Notes: generated from the sequence alone by a model not told the origin. 64,000 bases of DNA from Nonomuraea roseoviolacea subsp. carminata (GCF_024172185.1 NZ_JAMZEC010000001.1:9275001-9339000); one strand, 5' to 3'; counted from the stretch's first letter, positions 42,024 through 50,678 are shown. A program made the numbers and translations.

Positions 42024-43279
42024 GGCAGGACCCCCTGGCTGCGCAGGGCGAGGGCGATCTGCTCGCGCAGCCTGGCCAGCGTGACGGGCGGGACGATGGA
42101 GGCGGGCGGCGACAGCGCCGCCGAGATCGTCGTGGAGACGTTCTGGTAGGTGGGCGTCTTCGGTCGCGGCGCGGCCGTCTTGAGCGCGTCGAGGATGGCC
42201 TGGCGCATCGGGTACGGCCCGGCCATGGCCGGGTCCCGGTACACCGCCTCGATGGTGGGCGGCAGGCCGTCCCGGACGGCGGCGGTGCGCTGGCTGACCG
42301 GGTCGCGCAGGCACAGCGCCGCCTGGAACGCCTGCTCGGGATGCGCGGAGTACGAGCTGACCGCGAAGTTGGCGCCGCCCAGCGGCGAGGCGCCCGGGCC
42401 GTGGATGCCGGGGTAGGGCGCCCACTTGAAGTGCGGCAGCAGGTCGGGCTTGTTGGCCGCCATCGACGCGTAGACGAACGGCCAGTTGACCTCGAACGCG
42501 GCCCTGCCGCCCTCCATGGCCAGCCGCGCCGAGTCCTCCTGGGTGTTGGGCAGCGACGGGTCGGCCGCCTTGGAGCGGGCGTAGTCGCGCATCACCGTGA
42601 GCGCCTCCAGGGCGGGCGGGCCGAGCGCCACGCGGGTGCCGCCGAGCTGCAGGATGCGCCCGCCGGCGGAGGCGACGACGCTGTTGAACCAGACGACCAG
42701 GCCCTCGTACTGGGCGCCGGTCACCTCCCCGTAGTGCGGCAGGCCGCGCGCCGCGAGGCCGGCGGCGACGGCCGCCATCTCGCCCCAGGTGCGCGGCGGG
42801 CGCGGCACCAGGTCGGAGCGGTACCACAGGAGCTGCACGTTGGTGTTGTACGGCGCCGCGTAGAGCCTGCCGCGCCAGGTGGCGGTGTCGAGGGGCTTGG
42901 CCAGCGTGCCCGCGCGGGCCTGCTTGGCGTGCTCGCCGGTCCACTCGCGGATCCAGCGGGCCTCGGCCAGCTCGGCGGTCCAGGTGACGTCGAGGCCGAG
43001 CACGTCCAGGCCGGGATCGGCGGCGGCCAGGCGGCGCACGAGCTGCTCGCGCTGGCCGTCGGCGTCGCGCGGGAGGGTGTTGAGCACGATCCGGTAGCGG
43101 CCCCCGGCCTCGGTGTTGCAGCGGGCGACGATGGCGGCGAGGTTCTCCTGGGGCGAGTTGTAGAGGTTGATGAGCGGGACGCCTGCCTGGCCGCCCGTGG
43201 CGCAGGCGGCGGGCAGGAGCGCGATCCCGGCCGCCAGCGCGGCCGCGGCCCCCCGTCTCCTCCTCGCCGCACGGCTCAC
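42020..43279 (-). CDS. Extracellular solute-binding lipoprotein (LpqY-like)
   Basis: A 419-aa binding protein. The signal peptide runs to 'IALLPAAC', where the cysteine at about residue 26 is the probable lipidation site, though a proline at -3 makes the lipobox atypical. The mature protein has the two-lobe family 1 fold ('LDVLGLDVTWTAELAEARWI', 'LYAAPYNTNVQLLWYRSDLV'), close in style to mycobacterial LpqY. The frame opens with GTG 43277-43279. It is the first gene of the sugar ABC operon. No adjacent regulator or glycosidase is evident. Confidence 0.9.
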   Translation of the reverse strand: MSRAARRRRGAAAALAAGIALLPAACATGGQAGVPLINLYNSPQENLAAIVARCNTEAGGRYRIVLNTLPRDADGQREQLVRRLAAADPGLDVLGLDVTWTAELAEARWIREWTGEHAKQARAGTLAKPLDTATWRGRLYAAPYNTNVQLLWYRSDLVPRPPRTWGEMAAVAAGLAARGLPHYGEVTGAQYEGLVVWFNSVVASAGGRILQLGGTRVALGPPALEALTVMRDYARSKAADPSLPNTQEDSARLAMEGGRAAFEVNWPFVYASMAANKPDLLPHFKWAPYPGIHGPGASPLGGANFAVSSYSAHPEQAFQAALCLRDPVSQRTAAVRDGLPPTIEAVYRDPAMAGPYPMRQAILDALKTAAPRPKTPTYQNVSTTISAALSPPASIVPPVTLARLREQIALALRSQGVLP

Positions 43280-43354
43280 GTCACAGGCTTACCCGTCCTA
43301 CCTGTGCATATCACCATGAGTAGTCAATCGCCTGCCGCAGGCGCGCGGGCGCGG

Positions 43355-43846
43355 TCAGCGGGGCGGCGCGGACGTCTGCCGGTAGCCGGGGTGGACGCCG
43401 GGGGTCAGGTTCTGCTGGGCGGCGATGGCCTCCAGCAGCGCGGCGAGCTGGTTGCGCTGGTCCTCGTCGAGCGCGGCGCAGATGTCGTCCTCGTGCGCGG
43501 CCCCGAGGGTGCGCATCGCGGCCATCACCCGGCCGCCCTCCTCGGTGAGGTGCAGCTCGTGGTTGCGGCGGTCGCGAGGACTGCGCCGCCGCTCGACCAG
43601 GCCCTTGCGTTCGAGGCCGTCCACGAGCGCGACCACGCGGCTCGGCACGACGCCCAGCTCCGCGGCCAGCGACTGCTGGCTGCGGCCCGGCTGGAGGGCG
43701 ATCATGCGCAGCAGCCCGATGTCGGACGGCGCGACCCCCAGCTCGCCCACCCGCTCGGCGAAGCGTGCCGCCGCGTGGGCGCCCACCTGGGACAGCAGGA
43801 ACGCGGTGCCTCTCGGCCGGCCCGGCGGGGCGAAGTCCGTACTCAT
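43355..43846 (-). CDS. MarR family transcriptional regulator
   Basis: A 163-aa winged-helix regulator. The recognition region is 'SQQSLAAELGVVPSRVVALV', followed by the wing 'RRRSPRDRRNHELHLTEEG'. It is divergent from an SDR/NAD-binding gene pair, with the dyad ATAG-N7-CTAT (43869-43883) between, which is probably its operator. Phenolic or oxidative ligands are typical for the family. Confidence 0.92.
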   Translation of the reverse strand: MSTDFAPPGRPRGTAFLLSQVGAHAAARFAERVGELGVAPSDIGLLRMIALQPGRSQQSLAAELGVVPSRVVALVDGLERKGLVERRRSPRDRRNHELHLTEEGGRVMAAMRTLGAAHEDDICAALDEDQRNQLAALLEAIAAQQNLTPGVHPGYRQTSAPPR

Positions 43847-43868
43847 GAGGCGATGGTAGCGTCGTCCA

Positions 43869-43883
43869 ATAGTTCTGTGCTAT
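43869..43883. promoter_or_regulatory. Putative MarR operator
   Basis: ATAG (43869-43872) and CTAT (43880-43883) form a short dyad around TTCTGTG in the divergent promoter between the MarR gene and the SDR pair. The arms are short, so the call rests mainly on position. Confidence 0.45.
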
Positions 43884-43915
43884 GAATGATTCAGTCAAGA
43901 GAACGGAGTTCGTCG

Positions 43916-44692
43916 ATGTCCCCCGGAACGCAACCCCGCTATCCCGACCTCGCGGGCAAGGTCGCCCTCGTCACGGGCGGCTCCAAGGGCATCGGCGCGG
44001 CCACCTGCCGCGCCCTGGCCGCCAACGGCGCCCGCGTCGCCGTCAACGGCCGCGACCCGGCCGCCGTCGAGGCGCTCGTCCGCGCGATCGAGGAGGCCGG
44101 CGGCACGGCCGTGGCCGCGCCCGGCGACGCCACCGACGAGGACGCGCTGCGCCGCGTGCGCGAGACGGCCGAGCGGGCCTTCGGGCCGGTCGAGCTGCTC
44201 GCCGCGTTCACCGGCGGCAAGGGCGCGCCCGCGCCCGTCGTCGGGCTGGGACCCGAGCGGTGGCGCGAGGTGATCGAGACCGACCTCACGTCGGTCTACC
44301 TGGCGCTCCACACGTTCCTGCCGGCCATGTACGAGCGCGGCGCGGGAGCCGTCGTCACCATGTCCTCCTCGGCCGGGCGCGGCCCGAGCGGCGCCAACGC
44401 CGCCTACGCCGCGGCCAAGGCCGGCGTGTCGATGCTGACCACGCACCTCGCCGCCGAGCTCGGCCGCCACGGCGTGCGCGTCAACTGCCTCGCGCCGTCG
44501 GCGGTGCTCGTCGAGCGGATGCGGCAGGCGATGCCGCCGGAACGGCTCGCCGAGATGGCGGCCTCGTACCCGCTCGGCCGGGCCGGCAGCCCGGAGGACG
44601 TCGCGCAGGCCGCGCTCTACCTGCTGTCGGACGCGTCGTCCTGGGTCACGGGGACCACCCTCGACCTGACCGGCGGGCGCGGCGCGGCATGA
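43916..44692 (+). CDS. SDR family oxidoreductase
   Basis: A 258-aa SDR: 'VTGGSKGIGAATCRALA' binds NAD(P); serine lies in 'MSSSAGRG' and 'YAAAK' gives Tyr and Lys. The usual NNAG is changed to 'AAFTGGKGAPAP', so the third catalytic-tetrad position is altered. ATG 43916 follows CGGAG at 8 nt. Its TGA overlaps the ATG of the next gene (44689-44692). It is probably de-repressed with that gene when the MarR ligand is present. Confidence 0.9.
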   Translation: MSPGTQPRYPDLAGKVALVTGGSKGIGAATCRALAANGARVAVNGRDPAAVEALVRAIEEAGGTAVAAPGDATDEDALRRVRETAERAFGPVELLAAFTGGKGAPAPVVGLGPERWREVIETDLTSVYLALHTFLPAMYERGAGAVVTMSSSAGRGPSGANAAYAAAKAGVSMLTTHLAAELGRHGVRVNCLAPSAVLVERMRQAMPPERLAEMAASYPLGRAGSPEDVAQAALYLLSDASSWVTGTTLDLTGGRGAA

Positions 44693-45408
44693 GACTGCTG
44701 ATCTTCGGCGGCACCGGCCCCACCGGCGCCCGGCTGATCGAGCAGGCGCTCGACGCCGGGCACCACGTCACCGCCGTCGCCCGCGACCCCGCCCGCCTTC
44801 CCGTCACCGCCGGTGTCACCCACGGCACCGCCCGCCTTCCCTCGGCCCACGACCCCGCCACCCGCGACCCCGCCCGCCCCGCCGGCGCCGGGCACGACCG
44901 GCTGACCGCCGTCAGCGGCGACGTCCTGCGGCCCGGCGCCTGGCAGGACGCCGTCGCCGGGCAGGACGCCGTGGTGTCCTGCCTCGGGACCCGCGACCGC
45001 CGCCACCCGACCACCGTCTACTCGCGCGGCACGGGCACGATCGTCTCCGCCATGCGCACCGCCGGCGTCCGGCGCCTGGTGTGCCTGTCGTCGGCCGGTC
45101 TCGACATCCCGCCCGGCACGCCGCTCGCGCAGCGGCTCGTCACGCGCCTCGTGGTGCAGCGCCTGTACCGGCACGCGTACGCGGACATGGCCGTCATGGA
45201 GCGGCTGGTGGCGGAGTCCGGGCTGGACTGGACCGTGGTCCGGCCGCCGATGCTCACCGACGGGCCGCTCACCGGGCGGTACCGCACGGCGGCGGGAACG
45301 CACCTGGAGCGGGGGTCCAGGATCTCCCGCGCCGACCTCGCCCACTACCTGCTGCACCACCTCGACGACCGCGACGCCTGGGGGCGCGTCGTCGAGATCT
45401 CGGCCTGA
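44689..45408 (+). CDS. NAD(P)-binding protein (NmrA/SDR-a5-like) with a low-complexity insert
   Basis: A 239-aa atypical SDR ('LIFGGTGPTGARLIEQALDA', 'VVSCLGTRDRR', 'VVRPPMLTDGPLTGRY'). Between the second and third strands sits a roughly 30-residue insertion ('GVTHGTARLPSAHDPATRDP' and onward) encoded by repeated GC-rich blocks, which looks like a recent repeat expansion in a surface loop. It is coupled to the SDR by ATGA. The function is probably reduction or isomerisation of a small carbonyl compound. Confidence 0.87.
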   Translation: MRLLIFGGTGPTGARLIEQALDAGHHVTAVARDPARLPVTAGVTHGTARLPSAHDPATRDPARPAGAGHDRLTAVSGDVLRPGAWQDAVAGQDAVVSCLGTRDRRHPTTVYSRGTGTIVSAMRTAGVRRLVCLSSAGLDIPPGTPLAQRLVTRLVVQRLYRHAYADMAVMERLVAESGLDWTVVRPPMLTDGPLTGRYRTAAGTHLERGSRISRADLAHYLLHHLDDRDAWGRVVEISA

Positions 45409-45457
45409 CCTGGGCCTTGACGGGCGGGGTGCGGCGTCCCTAGGGTCTCCTGAAGGC

Positions 45458-45471
45458 GGAAAGCGCTTACC
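45458..45471. promoter_or_regulatory. LacI-like operator GGAAAGCGCTTACC, copy 1
   Basis: The 14-mer GGAAAGCGCTTACC, with the perfect core AAGCGCTT and a central CG, lies 17 bp upstream of the DUF2264 start codon. An identical 14-mer precedes the gene at the right edge of the window (63790-63803). This is the pattern of one LacI-family regulator controlling both. Confidence 0.75.
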
Positions 45472-45488
45472 TAGCCTGAGGGGGCACC

Positions 45489-47324
45489 GTGGGATCCCGC
45501 GAACACTGGGTGTCGGTCGCCGACCGGCTGCTGGACGCCGTGGTCCCGTACGCCACCCCCGGCTTCGCCCAGTACCGGCTGCCCGGACGCGCCAGCGCCT
45601 CCGGCCCCGACTCCGACGGCCTGGAGGGGTTCGCGCGCACGTTCCTGCTCGCCGCCTTCCGCGCCGCCGGCGACCCCGGCGCCGCGCCCGGCGGGCTGCT
45701 GGAGAGGTACGCCGAGGGCCTGACCCACGGCACCGACCCGGGCCACGAGCACGCCTGGCAGCCCATCGCCGACGGCCACCAGACGATCGTGGAGGCCGCC
45801 TCGATCGCGCTGGCCCTGCACGAGACGCGGGAGCTGCTGTTCGACCGGCTCGACCCGGCCGTGCGCGAGCGCGTGGTCGCCTGGCTGGGCGGGATCGTCG
45901 GCAAGCGCGCCTGGCCGTGCAACTGGGTGCTGTTCAAGGTGATCGTGGAGCAGTTCCTGGCCAACGTCGGCGGGCCCCACGATCCCGCCGAGATCGAGCG
46001 GCACCTCGCCGACGTCGAGGGCTGGTACGTCGGCGACGGCTGGTACACCGACGGCGCGGGCCAGAACTACGACTACTACTGCGGCTGGGCCATGCACCTG
46101 TACACGCTGTGGTGGACGCGGATGTCCGGCGCCGATCCGGGCGTCTACCGGGAGCGGCTGCGCGCGTTCCTGGAGTCCTACCGGCACCTGTTCGCGCCCG
46201 ACGGCGCGCCGATGCACCAGGGCCGGTCGCTGACGTACCGGATGGCGGCCGTGGCGCCGCTCTGGCTCGGCGCGATCTTCGACGCCACGCCCCTGTCGCC
46301 GGGCGCGACCCGGCTGCTGGCCGGCCGCACCCTCACCCACTTCGAACGGCACGGCGTGCCCGACGCGGACGGGCTGCTGAGCCTCGGCTGGCACCGGCCG
46401 TTCCTGCCGGTCACACAGGCGTACTCGGGGCCCGCCTCGCCGTACTGGGCCGCCAAGGGCTTCATCGGCCTGCTGCTCGGCCCCGGCCACCCGGTGTGGA
46501 CCGAGCCCGCCGACTCCGCCGACGATTCCGGCGACCGGGAGGACCTGACGGTGGCGATGCCCGCGCCCGGCTGGCTGCTGCACCGCTCCGGCGGCGTCGT
46601 GCGGCTGCTCAACCACGGCAGCGACGGCAACGACCGCGACAGCTCAGGCGACGACCCCCACTACGTCAAGCTCGCCTACTCCACCCACACCGCACCCGAG
46701 ACCGGACCCGAGGGCCGGGCCGCCGGCCTCGACAACAGCCTCACCGTCATCCGCCCCGACGGGAGCACCACCCGGCGCCGGCGCATCGACCGGCTAATGG
46801 TCGTGGACCGGCTCGCCGCCTCCCGCTACTTCGACGGCGAGGTCGTGGTCGAGACGGCGTCCGTGGTGGACGGGCCGTGGGAGGTGCGCGTCCACCGGGT
46901 CGCCGCCCCCGAGGGCAGCCACGTCCGCGACGGCGGCCACGCCCTGGCGGGCGACGAGCCGTGCGGCACCCGGCTCGACGGCCTGGAGTCCCGCGTCTCC
47001 TCGGGCGCGCTGGTCAGCTCCATCACCGGCCTGCACGGCTGGTACGGGGCGCGGGTCGAGGCCCGTACCGGCGAGAACGCCTTCGGGGAGCACTCGGCGA
47101 CGCCGTACCTGGTGGGCGAGCACCCGGGCGGGCGGGCGCTGTTCGCGTCGGCGGTGCTGCTGGGATGGGTCGAGCCGGCCACGCCGCCGCCCGCGGTGGA
47201 GCCGGTGGGCGACGGCTTCACCTGGAAGGACGCCGACGGCGGCCGGATCGAGGTGCGGCTCGGCCGCACGCCGGGGTACGTGCGCGAGCACCCCTCGGGC
47301 GAGCGCGTCACCTGGACCGGCTGA
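45489..47324 (+). CDS. DUF2264 domain protein (glycan-catabolism associated)
   Basis: A 611-aa soluble protein. The N-terminal (alpha/alpha)-barrel-like DUF2264 region shows 'PWPCNWVLFK'-type residues ('KRAWPCNWVLFKVIVEQFLA', 'WYVGDGWYTDGAGQNYDYYC'), and a C-terminal beta-rich part follows. DUF2264 proteins occur in plant-polysaccharide and glycoside gene clusters and resemble lyases or unsaturated glycosyl hydrolases in fold. No signal peptide is visible. The GTG start at 45489 follows GAGGGGG. The operator GGAAAGCGCTTACC links it to the putative rhamnogalacturonan acetylesterase at the window's right edge. Confidence 0.88.
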   Translation: MGSREHWVSVADRLLDAVVPYATPGFAQYRLPGRASASGPDSDGLEGFARTFLLAAFRAAGDPGAAPGGLLERYAEGLTHGTDPGHEHAWQPIADGHQTIVEAASIALALHETRELLFDRLDPAVRERVVAWLGGIVGKRAWPCNWVLFKVIVEQFLANVGGPHDPAEIERHLADVEGWYVGDGWYTDGAGQNYDYYCGWAMHLYTLWWTRMSGADPGVYRERLRAFLESYRHLFAPDGAPMHQGRSLTYRMAAVAPLWLGAIFDATPLSPGATRLLAGRTLTHFERHGVPDADGLLSLGWHRPFLPVTQAYSGPASPYWAAKGFIGLLLGPGHPVWTEPADSADDSGDREDLTVAMPAPGWLLHRSGGVVRLLNHGSDGNDRDSSGDDPHYVKLAYSTHTAPETGPEGRAAGLDNSLTVIRPDGSTTRRRRIDRLMVVDRLAASRYFDGEVVVETASVVDGPWEVRVHRVAAPEGSHVRDGGHALAGDEPCGTRLDGLESRVSSGALVSSITGLHGWYGARVEARTGENAFGEHSATPYLVGEHPGGRALFASAVLLGWVEPATPPPAVEPVGDGFTWKDADGGRIEVRLGRTPGYVREHPSGERVTWTG

Positions 47325-47355
47325 CCCGCGCCGCCCGTTCGCCGGGAAAGGACGA

Positions 47356-47382
47356 ACAGGGCGCATTGCGGACGGGCCCTGT
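47356..47382. terminator. Hairpin after DUF2264 gene
   Basis: ACAGGGC (47356-47362) and GCCCTGT (47376-47382) form a 7-bp perfect stem with a 13-nt loop, 30 bp after the DUF2264 stop. No T-run follows, but actinobacterial terminators often lack one. It also lies in the promoter region of the WYL regulator. Confidence 0.4.
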
Positions 47383-47407
47383 CCGCTTTACCTGCCATCC
47401 TCGGGCC

Positions 47408-48364
47408 ATGGCCAGTACGCCGTCCCGCATGATCCGCCTGCTGTCCCTGCTGCAGACCTGCCGTGGCTGGCCGGGCCCCGAGCTGGCCGCCCGGCTGGGC
47501 GTGAGCCCGCGCACGCTGCGCCGCGACATCGACCGGCTGCGCGAGCTCGGCTACCCGGTGCGGGCCGCCCCCGGCATGGGCGGCGGCTACCGGCTGGAGG
47601 CCGGCACGGCGATGCCGCCCCTGGTGCTCGACGACGAGGAGGCGGTCGCGATCGCGATCAGCCTGCGCACGGCCGCGGGCGGCACGGTGGCCGGCATCGA
47701 GGAGACGTCGGTGCGCGCCCTGGCCAAGCTGGAGCAGGTGCTGCCCGGCCACCTGCGGCGCCGGGTGAGCGCGTTGCAGGGCTACACGGTGCCGCTGACC
47801 TCCCAGGGCCCGGCCGCCGACCCCGAGGTGCTGACCGTGATCGCCCAGGCGTGCCGCGACCGCGAGCGGCTGAAGTTCGCCTACCGCAAGCGCGACGGGG
47901 AGGACGGCACGCGGCTGGTGGAGCCGTACCGGCTGGTCCATCTGGCCCGCAAGTGGTACCTCGTGGCCTGGGACGTCAACCGCGACGACTGGCGGACCTT
48001 CCGCGCCGACCGGCTGACCTCGCCGGCGCCGGCCGGGCAGCGGTTCCGCCCGCGCGAGCTGCCCGCGCCGGACATCGCCCGCTACGTCGCCGAGTCGGTC
48101 ACCTCCTCGCTGGCCCGCCACCGGGCGGTGGTGACGCTGCACGCGCCGTTCGCCCGGGTGGCCGAGCGGCTGCGCCCGCAGGACGGGGTGCTGACGGTGG
48201 TGGACGAGCGCACGTGCCGGCTGCACACGGCGGCCGACTCGCTGCAGTGGCTGGCGCTCACGCTCGGCATGTTCGACGTGGACTTCGAGGTCCACGAGCC
48301 GCCGGAGCTGATCGCCTACATCCGCACCCTGACCTCCCGCCTGTCGAGGGCGACCCCCGCCTAG
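47408..48364 (+). CDS. YafY-type WYL-domain transcriptional regulator
   Basis: A 318-aa regulator. The HTH_11 winged helix lies in residues 1-60 ('GPELAARLGVSPRTLRRDID'), and 'GYPVRAAPGMGGGYRLEAG' is the DeoR/YafY wing. A WYL domain follows ('LVHLARKWYLVAWDVNRDDW') and then the WCX extension. WYL domains sense nucleic-acid or nucleotide signals. It is monocistronic, and its target is not evident from neighbours. Confidence 0.93.
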   Translation: MASTPSRMIRLLSLLQTCRGWPGPELAARLGVSPRTLRRDIDRLRELGYPVRAAPGMGGGYRLEAGTAMPPLVLDDEEAVAIAISLRTAAGGTVAGIEETSVRALAKLEQVLPGHLRRRVSALQGYTVPLTSQGPAADPEVLTVIAQACRDRERLKFAYRKRDGEDGTRLVEPYRLVHLARKWYLVAWDVNRDDWRTFRADRLTSPAPAGQRFRPRELPAPDIARYVAESVTSSLARHRAVVTLHAPFARVAERLRPQDGVLTVVDERTCRLHTAADSLQWLALTLGMFDVDFEVHEPPELIAYIRTLTSRLSRATPA

Positions 48365-48424
48365 CACGCCGTCATCCGCCTTATCGGCTGGCGCGTGGCC
48401 CGCCGGGTTTGCCACTGTGAGGCC

Positions 48425-48643
48425 ATGACACGGGGAATCGTGAAGTTCTGGAAGGCCGAGAAGGGCTGGGGCGCGATCTCCTCCGCCGCCCTGCCGCCGG
48501 GCCGCGACGCGTTCGGCCACTTCAGCGAGGTCGTCGCCACCGGCTACCGGGCGCTGGAGGAGGGGGACGAGGTCGAGTTCGACGTGGTCGAGCAGAAGCA
48601 GGACAGTTTCGACTACGTGGCGGTCAACATCCGCAGGCTGTGA
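48425..48643 (+). CDS. Divergent cold-shock-domain protein
   Basis: A 72-aa OB-fold protein. The RNP1-like motif reads 'EKGWGAISS' instead of KGYGFI, and RNP2 reads 'DAFGHFSEV' instead of VFVHFS, so two of the stacking aromatics are altered. It may bind RNA or DNA with changed specificity. ATG 48425 was chosen because the domain begins right after it. It is convergent with the nuclease gene, 14 bp away. Confidence 0.87.
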   Translation: MTRGIVKFWKAEKGWGAISSAALPPGRDAFGHFSEVVATGYRALEEGDEVEFDVVEQKQDSFDYVAVNIRRL

Positions 48644-48657
48644 CGGGCCCGCGCCGT

Positions 48658-49326
48658 TCAGGTGGCGGGCTCCTCGCCCTCGACGAGCCGCGGGGCGGGG
48701 CCGGCAGGCAGCGGCGAGTACGTCCCGAGCAGCCAGTCCGCGAGCAGGTCGCGCTCGATCACGATCAGCGGCTCACGGGCGCCCAGCGCCTCCTGCCGGG
48801 CCTGCCGGGTGAGGCGGCCGGACGTGACGAGCACACCGGTGTGGCCGGCGAAGGTGTTGGCGAGCGCGCCGAGGAAGTTCCGCACCTCGGGGGCGCCGAC
48901 CGACTTGCTGTAGCGCTTGCACTGGACGGCGTACCGCCCGTGGCCGGGGGCGACGGCCGTGATGTCGACGCCGCGGTCCCCGCCGCCTCCCCGCTCCCGC
49001 ACCTGGCGGAACCCGTCGGCGCTCATGCGCTCGGCGACCAGGTGCTCGAACTGGGTGCCGGTCATCCGGTCCACCTTCTCCAACTGGGCGTTCCCGGCCA
49101 GGAACCGTAACCGGGCCGCCTGGATGGCGCGGTGCCGCAGCACGAGACCGCCCACGACCAGCACGACCAGCAGGCAGGCGATCGCCGCCGCCCACCCCGG
49201 ATGGGCGCGCGCGAACTCCGCCACGAGCGCCCCCACGGCGAGCACGCCGACGAGCGCCAGGAACCACCGGTCGCCGTTGCCGCGCGACGCGCGCCGGCCC
49301 TTCCCACGTCCGGATCCCCTCGCCAT
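48658..49326 (-). CDS. Membrane-anchored Mrr-type restriction endonuclease domain protein
   Basis: A 222-aa protein. A basic N-terminus is followed by two hydrophobic helices ('WFLALVGVLAVGALVAEFA' and 'WAAAIACLLVVLVVGGLVL'), then an Mrr_cat domain. 'MTGTQFEHLVAERMSADGF' starts the domain, and 'GVDITAV' and 'YAVQCKRY' supply the D-QxK catalytic motif. Such proteins cut modified or foreign DNA (type IV-like). The double membrane anchor would place the nuclease at the inner face of the membrane, where entering DNA could be met. That is inference. Confidence 0.87.
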   Translation of the reverse strand: MARGSGRGKGRRASRGNGDRWFLALVGVLAVGALVAEFARAHPGWAAAIACLLVVLVVGGLVLRHRAIQAARLRFLAGNAQLEKVDRMTGTQFEHLVAERMSADGFRQVRERGGGGDRGVDITAVAPGHGRYAVQCKRYSKSVGAPEVRNFLGALANTFAGHTGVLVTSGRLTRQARQEALGAREPLIVIERDLLADWLLGTYSPLPAGPAPRLVEGEEPAT

Positions 49327-49428
49327 GGGTCCCTCCTGTCCTCGACGGGTGGACGGTGTCACGGTGAGTGTGAACGCGGGGTACGACAGAATCCGCCAGG
49401 ATCACCTCGAAGTACCGGAAGGGGTGGG

Positions 49429-50025
49429 TCAGGCGCGGCGCCAGCGCCGGGCGGCCTCGGCCCAGGCGGCGTCCCACGCCGCGTACCGTCCCCGGTCGAG
49501 CAGGCATCTGAGCCCCCGGAAGCCCGAGAGCGACACCACCGCGCCCGCCGCCAGCACCAGCAGCGCCGCCGTGACCGTGTCGAACACCGTCTCCCCGTGG
49601 CGCCGCGGCGGCGAGGCCGGGACGCCGCGGGCGTCCACCCACACGGACACCCGCGTGCCCGCCCTGGCCCCTGCCGGGGCGGTGACCGGCCCGGTCATCG
49701 GCTTGCCCGCCGGGCCGGTCCAGCGGGCCACCGCCTCGACCTTGGCCCCCAGGTCGACGTGCTCCTCGGCGATCGTGGTCGGCGCGTCCCGCACGAGCGT
49801 CGCCGTCACGGCCCGGCGGGCGCTCGCCCCCGCCCGCTCGGCCCGCGTCCCGTTGTCGTAGGCCATCCGTCCCACGACGACCGCGGGCCAGACGCTGAGC
49901 AGCAGCAGGGCCAGCGCCACCACCGCGCCCACCGCCTCCAGCCGGTCGGAGCGGCGGCGCACCGGATTGCGGTCGGGGCGGTACAGGCGCACGCGCAGCA
50001 CCACCCACCGGATCATGTCCCCCAT
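49429..50025 (-). CDS. Rv1733c-like transmembrane protein
   Basis: A 198-aa protein with two hydrophobic helices (about 30-50 and 150-170) flanking an extracytoplasmic loop, and a basic cytoplasmic end. The architecture and 'NPVRRRSDRLEAVGAVVALA', 'GTRVSVWVDARGVPASPP' match the Rv1733c family. In mycobacteria the founding member belongs to the DosR dormancy regulon. A GGGACC-TT-GGCCCC box lies about 185 bp upstream, which is weak support for similar control here. Its molecular role is unknown. Confidence 0.82.
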   Translation of the reverse strand: MGDMIRWVVLRVRLYRPDRNPVRRRSDRLEAVGAVVALALLLLSVWPAVVVGRMAYDNGTRAERAGASARRAVTATLVRDAPTTIAEEHVDLGAKVEAVARWTGPAGKPMTGPVTAPAGARAGTRVSVWVDARGVPASPPRRHGETVFDTVTAALLVLAAGAVVSLSGFRGLRCLLDRGRYAAWDAAWAEAARRWRRA

Positions 50026-50340
50026 CGCGCACCCCCGCCGCCGCTCGGTCAAGCTCGCGGGCCACCCGGTCCAGCGCCACCGGTTCCGGTTCCAGCCCGC
50101 CGCCTCTCGTTCCGGCCCCACCGGTCCTGCTTCCAGCCTCGCGCGCTCCTCCGTCCAGCCTCGCGGCGGGGGTGGGGTCCGGGCAGGGCCATACGGCACG
50201 GCGGTCCGGGACCTTGGCCCCTCTCCCCCGTGCCGTGGGGGGACGCGGCCTGGCAGGACTCGGCGCGAAGAGGTGGATATCATCACTGAAGGGATGGCTT
50301 CTCGCCCCAAGGGACGGACCTTCGAGAAGGGACGGCGGTC
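50026..50340. promoter_or_regulatory. Divergent intergenic region with a DosR-like box and a triple AAGGGAYGG repeat
   Basis: No gene is seen in these 315 bp. GGGACCTTGGCCCC (50208-50221) resembles the DevR/DosR box GGGACTWWAGTCCC at 11 of 14 positions. Further right, AAGGGATGG (50289-50297), AAGGGACGG (50309-50317) and AAGGGACGG (50327-50335) recur at 20- and 18-bp steps, the last ending 5 bp before the next start codon. Confidence 0.45.
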
Positions 50341-50619
50341 GTGACACCCGACGACGCCGAGACCGAGTTCCGCGCCGCCGCGGCACGCCTGGCGCAGGTC
50401 ATGCGCCACCACCCGCCCGCCCTGACCCCGCTCATCGAGTCCGTACGGCACCTGGCGGTCCTGCTGGCCGCGGACGCCGAGGTGGACCACCTGGAGGACG
50501 CGGCCCTCACCGTGATCGACACCTGCGACCGGTCGGGGCTGGAGTTCTCCGACCCGGCCGTCCTGGCGGCCATGGAACGGCTGCGGGAGGCGGCGGCCGA
50601 CCTGGACCGCAGCACCTGA
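50341..50619 (+). CDS. Hypothetical small helical protein
   Basis: A 92-aa protein that is almost entirely helical by composition ('TEFRAAAARLAQVMRHHPPA', 'LAVLLAADAEVDHLEDAA'), with a GTG start directly after AAGGGACGGCGGTC. No signal peptide or motif is present, and I do not recognise a family. The repeated AAGGGAYGG elements just upstream suggest it is specifically regulated. Confidence 0.6.
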   Translation: MTPDDAETEFRAAAARLAQVMRHHPPALTPLIESVRHLAVLLAADAEVDHLEDAALTVIDTCDRSGLEFSDPAVLAAMERLREAAADLDRST

Positions 50620-50678
50620 ACCAGCATCCCCCGGACCGCGCGGAACGGCCCGCGACGAGAACGTGCACGGGACTTCGG

